Positions 25,241 through 38,105 of a stretch of 64,000 nucleotides of DNA are shown one piece after another. Source of the stretch: Theocolax elegans (lineage: Eukaryota; Arthropoda; Insecta; Hymenoptera; Cerocephalidae); the NCBI GenBank assembly GCA_026168455.1, contig CM047430.1, positions 28,290,737 to 28,354,736 of the forward strand, read 5' to 3'. Under the pieces are notes generated by a model. That model had not been told where the DNA came from and searched no databases. It saw nothing but the letters and a program-made list of their open reading frames with translations. Numbering within the stretch: the first letter of the stretch is position 1; every line of letters begins with the position of its first letter. The translations under genes were made by a program, and so were the position numbers.

Positions 25241-27596
25241 TCTTAATTCACAAAGAACTTTTGTATTCGTATCTTATCTCTGTTCACACTCGGATGTTTA
25301 ATGTTAGGCATAAATTATAACGTACGGGCAAACAATTGCATTCTTTGTTAGTCGGTCGCTAAGCTCACCTGTGCGAGATACATCTTTCTACATTCATAAA
25401 GAATCTTTATGAACAATCGGAGACAACGCTCATACTCTATTCCTTCGTATATTCTTATACTTTCAATTTTAACGCATTATTATTATACTATTATAACATA
25501 TGTTATATGTTATTTTAACGTTACCGGGAGATAAATCTAGTTCGATCATCAAATTTATTTTAATCAACGTATTTACTGGAAAGAGTGTACTTTAGACAAA
25601 GAGAAATTTTGTATTAAAAGTTTTAATAGTTTTTTAGTATAAAGAACTGATAAACTAAGGAAAATTACTATATTTTATATTAAAATTTACATATATAATT
25701 TATGATAAATATTACAAGAATTATACTCGATTTATTACAAACTTATACTTTGAGAAAAAGTTTAGATTAAAAATTACAATAATGTCTAGTAAACAAGTGA
25801 TAGATTGATAAACTAGGAAAATTATCATATTTTCTAGTGAAAATGGCCATAATTTATAATAAAATTTACTATAGTTCTCGTAATATTTACTTTAAGATTT
25901 GAAAATTTTAATATAAACTATTGTAATTTTCCTCAGTTTGTCACTCTGTAATTTCTTTACTGGAAACTATTGCAATTTTAATCTAAACTTTTTGTTAGTG
26001 TACTCTAGAGGGACTCTAAATATATTATTGTAGAATTTTAAAGCATATTTGGAAATAACACTGTTACATATATGATAAATTTATATCATTAGAATAAACT
26101 GCGTGAAAGAAAATTCAATTCCTTTTAAAAGAGTATAAAATAAAAAAAAATAAAAAAGACGATCTTATCTACAACGAATAAATACGATAGGATAAATTAT
26201 ATAAATTTAGCCAAGTGCACGCCAGTTATATAGGATTTAGCGGTGTAAGTATACCGCGGTCCGTGCTCGCGCGTAAGCAGGCCAAGTTTATTTTCTCGAA
26301 TAGATTTACATCGGACGGTTGAATTCGGGTTGAGATCGCATACTCGCACATATATATACGTACGTGCACTTTATATATCTATGACACGTAGGTATACATA
26401 TATATGTATATGCGTATTCGGATGTATATATCAATAGTTGTTAGCCACTGGAACCCGTAACTGGCTTATTTCATTCTAGTTTTGACGAAATAATTTATAA
26501 TCATTGCGCACCACGAATTTTTGACGTAAAAAACACTGTGCTTGACACAAGTATAATGCGTGACGGCATAGGCGACCTTGAAACAAATCCTCAGATTCAG
26601 GTTCGTAGAAAACGAAAGGCATCATCGATGAGGATCTATGTCGCGCGCGACTACCCTTTCGCGCGAGTCAAAGAGACGAAGAGCGTGCGCAGATGATGGA
26701 ATTTTCGAGGATCACCTCTCGAAATTGTCTCGTAAATCATCCGTACCTTGTCTATGCCGAATGAATCGGTATACTTTTTCCCTTTCGATTTAATTACTTT
26801 TTTCTGAGTTATTAAGGACTAGAAGGATGACCATCTCGACGTATGTATATATATATATAGTAGGCTCGAATCTTTTCAGACATTTACTGTTTATGTGCTA
26901 TATTAAGTATTTTATACTCTCATATTATATACAAATGTATAGACTGCGAACAGTTCCAAAAGTTGTAACTAGGATTTATTATTAATTACACCGCACGGAA
27001 ATTTATCCTAATTTGTTGCTTAGCTACACCTCGTTCCGCGATAAGTGTAGGGATCATTAAATATTGATTTTTTGTTATTTTCTAAGTAGCTAGTACTTGC
27101 GATTAATTGATAATGGATTTTTGTTGTCTTCTTCGCGAGAGTAGCATAGCATCTAACGCTTGTAAGTACAAGCACTGTGTACATCCAAGGAAAATATGAC
27201 ACGATTATGCTACTCTCGGTTCTAATTTTCACCGTAAACAACATTGCAATCATTAAGTGATCGAACATTGTACATACCATATACACGCAGGGAGAAAATT
27301 AACTTTAAAATTGTATAATTGCAATAGAGCTTAGTAAGTAATAATGATCCCTTATGCATCATACATTTAAAAGCTTTAATGTTATGGAAGTGCGAGGAAA
27401 AAACTCTATGAAACGTTTGCACTTTATGTAAGACATAATCCATTATTTGTATATTCTCGGTGAACATAGAACATTCCAGGATTCGGATTCGGAGATGCAT
27501 CAAAAAATACGTCGAAGAGAAGAAACCGAGGGTATAAATAGATTCGAAATCCTACAAAAATCTCGTGGAAAATATATTCAGAAGCAGTATCTTAAT
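25241..27596. repeat. Staircase duplication 1, copy 2
   Basis: Near-identical direct copy of 22886-25240. The junction at 25240 has about 8 bases (TTAATTCA) common to both ends. The distal part (25963-27596) is also the start of the next duplication unit and so exists three times in the window. Confidence 0.9.
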
Positions 27597-28358
27597 TCAT
27601 TTATATAAATGCAGTCAGTCTGACGTTCAACCCACGCACGTCGTTCCTCCCGCTTTCTCTCTCTCTCTCTCTCTCCCTCTCTCTTTATCCGAAAACGCCA
27701 TCGTTTCTACATTATTTGTACCTGAGCTGACCAAAAAAATAAAATCAACAAGTTACAAATAACTGAAAGAAAGGAATAAAAAATAAATGGAAAAAAGTAG
27801 ACGGCAACTCCAGACACCATTAAAGACGCACACGTGATGGTCGACTGGCGCGCGCTGTTTAACGATATTATATATACGTAAAAGCGCTCGCTCGCGCACC
27901 TACGGGCTGCTCCGCGGGGGTCTAGCCGTGCCGTAGTATAGCCGTGCCGGATAGTTATTTATGATCGAAAAAAATCTTCTATCATAATAAGCGCGGAGAT
28001 ACGATGTGCGCTCTCGGTCGGTCGGTCCCACTCGCGCGCTCGCCAGCAGCGAAACGGAAAGACTCGCCCGAGCACGAGGAGGAGGAGGAGGAGAGGGGGT
28101 GGGATGGTGGTGGTAGGAGGAGGAGGAGCCAAGGTAAATGAGCATACCGAGGTACATTCTCGTTTCGAGTTCACCAAATGGCTCACGATTCTGTACATTT
28201 CGTTGATGTTGACGCTCACCGGTGTTCCGTCTGTACATGTGCATCCTATACGATGTAATAATGACGCGTTGGTAACTTTAAAGATTGATTCTTTATCATA
28301 AACTCGATAGGAAAGTTAACGATTGATCGAAGATCTACGTTTTACATCTCACTTACGG
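25963..28358. repeat. Staircase duplication 2, copy 1 (~2.4 kb)
   Basis: Begins GGAAACTATTGCAATTTTAA and ends at TCTCACTTACGG, then is followed directly by copy 2 at 28359. It contains a (TC)n run at 27658-27690 and the GC-rich promoter-like block described separately. Confidence 0.9.
27840..28300 (+). promoter_or_regulatory. GC-rich promoter / first-exon-like block, copy 1
   Basis: A TATA-like stretch (ATTATATATACG, about 27867-27878) is followed by a CpG-rich block with CGGTCGGTCGGT, a (GGA)n run and a splice-donor match AAG|GTAAAT with its GT at 28134. Frames on both strands (65, 86 and 114 codons) overlap one another. The plus-strand 65-codon frame (28104-28301) has a hydrophobic stretch WLTILYISLMLTLTG that looks like a signal sequence, but there is no support that it is expressed. 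Recurs at 30255-30716 and, partly, 33217-33543. Confidence 0.35.
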
Positions 28359-30053
28359 GAAACTATTGCAATTTTAATCTAAACTTTTTGTTAGTGTACT
28401 CTAGAGGGACTCTAAATATATTATTGTAGAATTTTAAAGCATATTTGGAAATAACACTGTTACATATATGATAAATTTATATTATTAGAATAAACTGCGT
28501 GAAAGAAAATTCAATTCCTTTTAAAAGAGTATAAAATAAAAAAAAATAAAAAAGACGATCTTATCTACAACGAATAAATACGATAGGATAAATTATATAA
28601 ATTTAGCCAAGTGCACGCCAGTTATATATAGGATTTAGCGGTGTAAGTATACCGCGGTCCGTGCTCGCGCGTAAGCAGGCCAAGTTTATTTTCTCGAATA
28701 GATTTACATCGGACGGTTGAATTCGGGTTGAGATCGCATACTCGCACATATATATATACGTACGTGCACTTTATATATCTATGACACGTAGGTATACATA
28801 TATATATGTATATGCGTATTCGGATGTATATATCAATAGTTGTTAGCCACTGGAACCCGTAACTGGCTTATTTCATTCTAGTTTTGACGAAATAATTTAT
28901 AATCATTGCGCACCACGAATTTTTGACGTAAAAAACACTGTGCTTGACACAAGTATAATGCGTGACGGCATAGGCGACCTTGAAACAAATCCTCAGATTC
29001 AGGTTCGTAGAAAACGAAAGGCATCATCGATGAGGATCTATGTCGCGCGCGACTACCCTTTCGCGCGAGTCAAAGAGACGAAGAGCGTGCGCAGATGATG
29101 GAATTTTCGAGGATCACCTCTCGAAATTGTCTCGTAAATCATCCGTACCTTGTCTATGCCGAATGAATCGGTATACTTTTTCCCTTTCGATTTAATTACT
29201 TTTTTCTGAGTTATTAAGGACTAGAAGGATGACCATCTCGACGTATGTATATATATATATAGTAGGCTCGAATCTTTTCAGACATTTACTGTTTATGTGC
29301 TATATTAAGTATTTTATACTCTCATATTATATACAAATGTATAGACTGCGAACAGTTCCAAAAGTTGTAACTAGGATTTATTATTAATTACACCGCACGG
29401 AAATTTATCCTAATTTGTTGCTCATAGCTACACCTCGTTCCGCGATAAGTGTAGGGATCATTAAATATTGATTTTTTGTTATTTTCTAAGTAGCTAGTAC
29501 TTGCGATTAATTGATAATGGATTTTTGTTGTCTTCTTCGCGAGTAGCATAGCATCTAACGCTTGTAAGTACAAGCACTGTGTACATCCAAGGAAAATATG
29601 ACACGATTATGCTACTCTCGGTTCTAATTTTCACCGTAAACAACATTGCAATCATTAAGTGATCGAACAATTGTACATACCATATACACGCAGGGAGAAA
29701 ATTAACTTTAAAATTGTATAATTGCAATAGAGCTTAGTAAGTAATAATGATCCCTTATGCATCATACATTTAAAAGCTTTAATGTTATGGAAGTGCGAGG
29801 AAAAACTCTATGAAACGTTTGCACTTTATGTAAGACATAATCCATTATTTGTATATTCTCGGTGAACATAGAACATTCCAGGATTCGGATTCGGAGATGC
29901 ATCAAAAAAATACGTCGAAGAGAAGAAACCGAGGGTATAAATAGATTCGAAATCCTACAAAAATCTCGTGGAAAATATATTCAGAAGCAGTATCTTAATT
30001 CATTTATATAAATGCAGTCAGTCTGACGTTCAACCCACGCACGTCGTTCCTCC

Positions 30054-30101
<48 letters not shown>

Positions 30102-30770
30102 ATCCGAAAACGCCATCGTTTCTACATTATTTGTACCTGAGCTGACCAAAAAAATAAAATCAACAAGTTACAAATAACTGAAAGAAAGGAATAAAAAATA
30201 AATGGAAAAAAGTAGACGGCAACTCCAGACACCATTAAAGACGCACACGTGATGGTCGACTGGCGCGCGCTGTTTAACGATATTATATATACGTAAAAGC
30301 GCTCGCTCGCGCACCTACGGGCTGCTCCGCGGGGGTCTAGCCGTGCCGTAGTATAGCCGTGCCGGATAGTTATTTATGATCGAAAAAAATCTTCTATCAT
30401 AATAAGCGCGGAGATACGATGTGCGCTCTCGGTCGGTCGGTCCCACTCGCGCGCTCGCCAGCAGCGAAACGGAAAGACTCGCCCGAGCACGAGGAGGAGG
30501 AGGAGGAGAGGGGGTGGGATGGTGGTGGTAGGAGGAGGAGGAGCCAAGGTAAATGAGCATACCGAGGTACATTCTCGTTTCGAGTTCACCAAATGGCTCA
30601 CGATTCTGTACATTTCGTTGATGTTGACGCTCACCGGTGTTCCGTCTGTACATGTGCATCCTATACGATGTAATAATGACGCGTTGGTAACTTTAAAGAT
30701 TGATTCTTTATCATAAACTCGATAGGAAAGTTAACGATTGATCGAAGATCTACGTTTTACATCTCACTTA
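28359..30770. repeat. Staircase duplication 2, copy 2
   Basis: Direct copy of 25963-28358. The (TC)n run is longer here (30059-30099 against 27658-27690). It includes promoter-like block copy 2, whose donor GT is at 30549. Its last 376 bases are also the start of duplication 3. Confidence 0.9.
30059..30099. repeat. (TC)n microsatellite
   Basis: A run of about 40 bases of TC. It is the expanded counterpart of the run at 27658-27690. Confidence 0.9.
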
Positions 30771-33216
30771 CGGGTATCGTGTTGTACAATTTAGTGCAGA
30801 GGTGAGAATACCCATCAATGAATAATTAATGCGTTCATAGTTTTGGAAAACGTTAATTTAAATTCCAGTTATTTATGATTTCGTATCGAATTAAGAAATT
30901 CATTGATATTTTGTATCTAATCTGAATAAATCTTTTTTATCTTTGATTATCCACTATGAATCAATAATGTGTAAAAATAACTTGAGATTATAATAATTAT
31001 CGTTAGGATTATCGAAGCTTAATAAAGACTACATGCAATTACAACCGATGCAGTAGTTGGTTACTGTCATAGAATTATTTTCGATACACGGGATTAGTTT
31101 TTTAATAGCACGGTAAGACATTATTTTAGTCTTGGTGGAGTGGATTTTTACCGAATTTCACGACGACAAATTATACAATCACTCGATGAAAACTGACCCA
31201 ACATTTCGAGATTGGTGTACGTTTTATAGACTCGAATGCGAAGATACATCTTGTTAACAAGTTTTTTTATTATCGATTTTTAAAGATGTAAATATTCGAA
31301 ATTTCATTGGGTGATCACTCAGTATTCGTGGAGTTTATCATATTTACGGACTCTTCATTAGTCTTAAATATATTAATGCGATTACGTGAATTGATATTTT
31401 TATTTATGCCCGCATATAACTATATTCTTTATTATTCTTTGTAAACAACGATTTATAAGCGTACAATGTATTAATTGGAATTTAATTACTTTTCCTATCG
31501 TTAAAACTTTGTACGTTAAACTTTGAACTATAGATTTTTTAGCTTCATTCACTGAGTCGTACATGTGCATTATTATCGTCACACGTAAAGATTTATACAA
31601 TCTTTAAAATTAGCGAAAACATTTATCAAGTTAATCCTTATTTCTCGGAGATACGACGTGTTTATGAAATAGTAATGATACGCTTGTTCGTTCGTATAGT
31701 CGAGGGATACACCTAACGCAATAAAGGCAAGAAGTTTTAGGATTAGTTATTTCAATCAATCATATAAATTTTTTCCGTAATACTTTCCTCGTTTAAAGTA
31801 AGGTCTAATATATTGAATACATTTACAAGGTAAGGTGTACGTACGAATACGCGTTCCCCTCAAAAATCAGGAAACTCGATATCCTTTAGAGATTAAATTA
31901 TGCTGAATTATACACTAGATAACTCAGTTTGTCCGAGTACTTCGTAAATTTTCATTGTTAACTACTCGCAGTTGCGAGAAGGGAGAGAGAGAGAGAGAGA
32001 GAAAGGTAAATATATACGTGTACGTGGGTATCGCATTCGCGAGTCGTATGTATAGTTCATCAAGTTCATCGATTTAGCTAAAATACAAAATGAAAATAAT
32101 AATTTAGTAGGAGTATACCTAATGGTTTCTACCAATAAACAGCTCGTACGTGTCAATGCTACTGCAACTCTAGCACATTAAATAAGCCCCTAAGCTAAAA
32201 TTATTGCTCATTGGTTTTATCGAACAACAACTGTCTTGCTGATCGTTTATATGCCGACGCGCGGTCATTATTACTCGGAAGGTGTATTTATAATCAAAGT
32301 GAATTTGTAATTTACACGCGCGTTAATGCATCGCACTAGTCTTACGTTATGTATACTTGACATTTGAAAAACAAAACTTTCGATATTCCTTAAATTTGTC
32401 TAAAAAATTTTTTTGAAAAAATACTATGATTTGCAATACTTTGTATTCAATCTTGCTTTTACTTGCTGATTTTTTAATAATGTTATTTTTTTCTTTTAAC
32501 ACTTTTAAACGATTACAAAAAAAAACGTTATTTTATACATTAGTCCATACGAGGAGTCAAACTATATGTAAACATTATTTCTATTTCATTTTACATCATA
32601 GTTTCTTCTAACTAATCCATTTTTCTTCCCTACTTCAGTGTTTTTTACAGTACTTAATTTTATCAAGGTAATTCGACATTGACGCATTCGTTATTTACGA
32701 GTGAGTTACTGCTCAAAACCAACCTGCTTTTCCTCATTACAAATTATATAAATATATTATGACTTGATGTTAATTTAATATTGATTTTAACCCTATAGGT
32801 ATTACGCTTTTATTATTTAATTGTAAAGCAAATTATAATTAAACTCCGCATCTACAAATTGTGTGAAACAGGTTCTATCTGTCAACTGTATTGATGTGCG
32901 GAACGTTTGTACATATTTTTGAAGCTTCAATTTTAGATTAGAAAGATGATTGTCACTCATGAGATCATGAGAAAATGTGTATTAAACGAATAAAATGTGA
33001 CGTTGCATTATACATATAATATTTACATAAATCTTTAAACAATTTATTCCAAAATACATAGTTTGAAAAATGAAATTCGCGATTCGCGAGTTCGTAGAAC
33101 GACGATGAGTGAAGCATCCAAGAAGTAAGAGTAAAAAAAGAAGGAATACGCGGTAATTGTGAAGGCGTGAACGTGTAAGCCGAGGAGTATAATAATTTTC
33201 TCGTTGGCGCATCGAA
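30395..33216. repeat. Staircase duplication 3, copy 1 (~2.8 kb)
   Basis: Starts TCTATCATAATAAGCGCGG and ends CGTTGGCGCATCGAATCT. Contains the 3' part of the promoter-like block, a (GA)n run at about 31981-32002 and AT-rich DNA. No gene recognised. Confidence 0.9.
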
Positions 33217-34805
33217 TCTTCTATCATAATAAGCGCGGAGATACGATGTGCGCTCTCGGTCGGTCGGTCCCACTCGCGCGCTCGCCAGCAGCGAAACGGA
33301 AAGACTCGCCCGAGCACGAGGAGGAGGAGGAGGAGAGGGGGTGGGATGGTGGTGGTAGGAGGAGGAGGAGCCAAGGTAAATGAGCATACCGAGGTACATT
33401 CTCGTTTCGAGTTCACCAAATGGCTCACGATTCTGTACATTTCGTTGATGTTGACGCTCACCGGTGTTCCGTCTGTACATGTGCATCCTATACGATGTAA
33501 TAATGACGCGTTGGTAACTTTAAAGATTGATTCTTTATCATAAACTCGATAGGAAAGTTAACGATTGATCGAAGATCTACGTTTTACATCTCACTTACGG
33601 GTATCGTGTTGTACAATTTAGTGCAGAGGTGAGAATACCCATCAATGAATAATTAATGCGTTCATAGTTTTGGAAAACGTTAATTTAAATTCCAGTTATT
33701 TATGATTTCGTATCGAATTAAGAAATTCATTGATATTTTGTATCTAATCTGAATAAATCTTTTTTATCTTTGATTATCCACTATGAATCAATAATGTGTA
33801 AAAATAACTTGAGATTATAATAATTATCGTTAGGATTATCGAAGCTTAATAAAGACTACATGCAATTACAACCGATGCAGTAAGTTGGTTACTGTCATAG
33901 AATTATTTTCGATACACGGGATTAGTTTTTTAATACACGGTAAGACATTATTTTAGTCTTGGTGGAGTGGATTTTTACCGAATTTCACGACGACAAATTA
34001 TACAATCACTCGATGAAAACTGACCCAACATTTCGAGATTGGTGTACGTTTTATAGACTCGAATGCGAAGATACATCTTGTTAACAAGTTTTTTTTATTA
34101 TCGATTTTTAAAGATGTAAATATTCGAAATTTCATTGGGTGATCACTCAGTATTCGTGGAGTTTATCATATTTACGGACTCTTCATTAGTCTTAAATATA
34201 TTAATGCGATTACGTGAATTGATATTTTTATTTATGCCCGCATATAACTATATTCTTTATTATTCTTTGTAAACAACGATTTATAAGCGTACAATGTATT
34301 AATTGGAATTTAATTACTTTTCCTATCGTTAAATTTTGTACGTTAAACTTTGAACTATAGATTTTTTAGCTTCATTCACTGAGTCGTACATGTGCATTAT
34401 TATCGTCACACGTAAAGATTTATACAATCTTTAAAATTAGCGAAAACATTTATCAAGTTAATCCTTATTTCTCGGAGATACGACGTGTTTATGAAATAGT
34501 AATGATACGCTTGTTCGTTCGTATAGTCGAGGGATACACCTAACGCAATAAAGGCAAGAATTTTTAGGATTAGTTATTTAATCAATCATATAAATTTTTT
34601 CCGTAATACTTTCCTCGTTTAAAGTAAGGTCTAATATATTGAATACATTTACAGGTAAGATGTACGTACGAATACGCGTTCCCCTCAACAAATCAGGAAA
34701 CTCGATATCCTTTAGAGATTAAATTATGCTGAATTATACACTAGATAACTCAGTTTGTCCGAGTACTTCGTAAATTTTCATTGTTAACTACTCGCAGTTG
34801 CGAGA

Positions 34806-34841
<36 letters not shown>

Positions 34842-36090
34842 TAAATATATACGTGTACGTGTGTATCGCATTCGCGAGTCGTATGTATAGTTCATCAAGT
34901 TCATCGATTTAGCTAAAAATACAAAATGAAAATAATAATTTAGTAGAGAGTATACCTAATGGTTTCTACCAATAAACAGCTCGTACGTGTCAATGCTACT
35001 GCAACTCTAGCACATTAAATAAGCCCCTAAGCTAAAATTATTGCTCATTGGTTTTATCGAACAACAACTGTCTTGCTGATCGTTTATATGCCGACGCGCG
35101 GTCATTATTACTCGGAAGGTGTATTTATAATCAAAGTGAATTTGTAATTTACACGCGCGTTAATGCATCGCACTAGTCTTACGTTATGTATACTTGACAT
35201 TTGAAAAACAAAACTTTCGATATTCCTTAAATTTGTCTAAAAAAAATATACGACTAAAAATAGAAATGTATTTTTATTTTTTTTGAAAAAATACTATGAT
35301 TTGCAATACTTTGTATTCAATCTTGCTTTTACTTGCTGATTTTTTAAAAATGTTATTTTTTTCTTTTAACACTTTTAAACGATTACAAAAAAAAACGTTA
35401 TTTTATACATTAGTCCATACGAGGAGTCAAACTATGTAAACATTATTTCTATTTCATTTTACATCATAGTTTCCTCTAACTAATCCATTTTTCTTCCCTA
35501 CTTCAGTGTTTTTTACAGTACTTAATTTTATCAATGTAATGCGACATTTACGCATTCGTTATTTACGAGTGAGTTACTGCTCAAAACCAACCTGCTTTTC
35601 CTCATTACAAATTATATAAATATATTAAGACTTGATGTTAATTTAATATTGATTTTAACCCTATAGGTATTACGCTTTTATTATTTAATTGTAAAGCAAA
35701 TTATAATTAAACTCCGCATCTACAAATTGTATGTGAAACAGGTTCTATCTGTTAACTGTATTGATGTGAGGAACGTTTGTACATATTTTTGAAGCTTCAA
35801 TTTTAGATTAGAAAGATGATTGTCACTCATGAGATCATGAGAAAATGTGTATTAAACGAATAAAATGTGACGTTGCATTATACATATAATATTTACATAA
35901 ATCTTTAAACAATTTATTCCAAAATACATAGTTTGAAAAATGAAATTCGCGATTCGCGAGTTCGTAGAACGACGATGAGTGAAGCGTCCAAGAAGTAAGA
36001 GTAAAAAAAGAAGGAATACGCGGTAATTGTGAAGGCGTGAACGTGTAAGCCGAGGAGTATAATAATTTTCTCGTTGGCGCATCGAATCTG
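33217..36090. repeat. Staircase duplication 3, copy 2
   Basis: Direct copy of 30395-33216, with a longer (GA)n run (about 34801-34836), a ~40-bp insertion near 35240-35280 and scattered indels. The junction at 33216 carries AATCT, shared by both parental ends. A fused minus-strand frame across the junction (32965-33486, 173 codons) is an artefact of joining the two ends. Confidence 0.9.
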
Positions 36091-37400
36091 CTCCTTGGAC
36101 GTGGGTACGACTATCTCTAAATACCTAAATACGGCAGCTCTGGTTAAATGTCCAGGTTGAAATAGAGTCGTCGGTTGCGTACCGCAGGACGATGACACAG
36201 CCCTTTGGCTGGTATCGATCATTAATCATCGATGAGAGCGTAAACGGTTCGCTCCGACGGACGGCGAACGGCACTTACCGTTTTTCGAACGCGATGGATA
36301 CGTCCGCCCGCTGTCACTTTGATTTTCGATCATGTAATCTTTAATGAGATGCGAATTTTTAAAGCGCCATTTTCACGATTTCTTTCTTATTCACTTTTAT
36401 TTCTCGCTTTGCCTTTCTACAGTTGTACTCGGTGCTTAGAAACTCTACATGGAAATTTTGATTAAATTCATACTTATACATTTAGTTGGATTTACACTTG
36501 GATAACGACCATACGCGTGTCTTCAATAATTAACAAGCTGCTTCAAAGTTCAACGTAACTCCGTAAATTTAAAATTTTATAAGTGTAAAAATTAAAATAA
36601 CAATATTCACCAAGTAGATACCCTAGATCTACCTAATATTTAAAAATTGAAAAAATAAATGACATAGACGTTACAAAATTATTTTAATAATCGTAGAACA
36701 ATGTGATCGATCAAATCGAACGAATTTTAATCAGAAGCAATCTTTACTATTTTCAGAAGAAAGATCGCAACTATGAAGTTGCAGAGATAACAAAACATAT
36801 TAAAAAGATAAGATATTTTTTTCGTATAGCCGATCAGTCTTTTTGTGTAGCACGGCTGACAAAACCAAATAACCGAAAGAACAATCGGTACAGCCCTCTT
36901 TTTTGGATTAGCGGAAAAACTTGGTTAAACGAGCAGGTGTAAGCAGGCACGCTGCCTCCGCCCATATTTGGCGGCTGCAGGTTTGCAGGCCAGCTCGAAA
37001 AGGCTGCATGCATATATAGGTACGCATCCTGACCTCCATAGGCCGGTTCTCTCTCTCTCTCTCTCTCTTTCTTTCCCTTTTTCAGCCGCCTCCCGTCACT
37101 TTCTTTTCCCCAGGCTCACGGATGGCTGACAGCTCGAAAAGCGAGAGCGGAACGATCGCGCCCGGCAAGGGGTGGTCCGGAACGTTTTGCCCGGGTATTG
37201 TTCCTGACCGCGGGTGTTCCCCACGGGGCAACGCAACCCCCAGAGCGCGAGCCCATCCACTCTCTTGGCTTTCTCGTCTCGCTCGATTTTTCGCATTTCC
37301 GACGCATTTGGTACCTCTCATCTCCCTCTCTGACTCTACAACGTTACAACGTTTCTTTCGACGGTTGCTCCTTCTAATTATTTAGCTTCTATTTTATATC
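36091..37400. promoter_or_regulatory. Two GC-rich patches around an AT-rich core
   Basis: CpG-rich sequence at about 36090-36310 and 36930-37330, with a (CT)n run at about 37049-37068. Overlapping frames of 63-87 codons occur on both strands at 37082-37385 with no recognisable domain. Possible regulatory DNA. Confidence 0.25.
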
Positions 37401-37775
37401 GACTTTACTCCATTCCAATTTCATTTTTCTTTTCTAGTGATAACTTTGTGGTCGTGCTCACTCAGTATAAATCTAGTTTTTCTTTTCTAAATGGACAATA
37501 AACAAATAATTCACGTAATTTAAAATTATGAGAATACGTATGTGAGTTTTTCATTTATTTTTTTTACTTACATTATTTTTTATTTTCGTCACATAATTTT
37601 TTAATATATAATGTCGGATTAATACATAGCGTAATAAAAAAAATTATTGAATTCATTTTTAATAAATATGATCAATAATTTAAAGAATCATTACATACAA
37701 TTAATTTGTGTTATCTTTTTTTGGAAAATGATCATTTGTAATATTTTTTTATAAACAAAAGAATAAATTTTTGAA
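37401..37775. other. AT-rich spacer
   Basis: AT-rich DNA, nothing recognised. Confidence 0.5.
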
Positions 37776-38105
37776 AAAATCGTGAGCGCCATGCCTTTAG
37801 GCATAATTTAAACCGTATACTCAAATTTTTTCAGATTATAAAATTTTTAATTTATTTTTTATTTTTGCGTTGAAAATTCATGCCTTTTCGATCAATAATC
37901 ACCGACCAAAAATTGATTAAGTATTCAATTATTATTAAAAAAATGATTTATCCTCAAAAAATTTAAACGTCATGCCCTCGCTTCTGTTTTAAACTATACC
38001 GATATGAATTTTTTCAAATTTTTAATTCATTATTTCTAACATAATTCTTATGTCGAAAAGTGTAGATCCCCGGAAAAGTGTAAATTAAGTCCGATATCCC
38101 GTTAA
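37776..38105 (+). repeat. Dispersed dimeric repeat, copy 1 (~330 bp)
   Basis: Two related ~180-base halves, each containing (C/T)CATGCC near the start, then a TTTAAAC(T/C) motif, a TTTTTTCA(G/A)AT motif and a GAAAA(T/G)T motif near the end. A diverged full copy in the same orientation lies at 53400-53760. Non-coding; family unknown. Confidence 0.5.

Noticed and set aside
32965..33486. 173- and 159-codon minus-strand frames
   Set aside because: They are created by the junction of duplication 3 at 33216, fusing unrelated ends; the parental copies carry only shorter frames.
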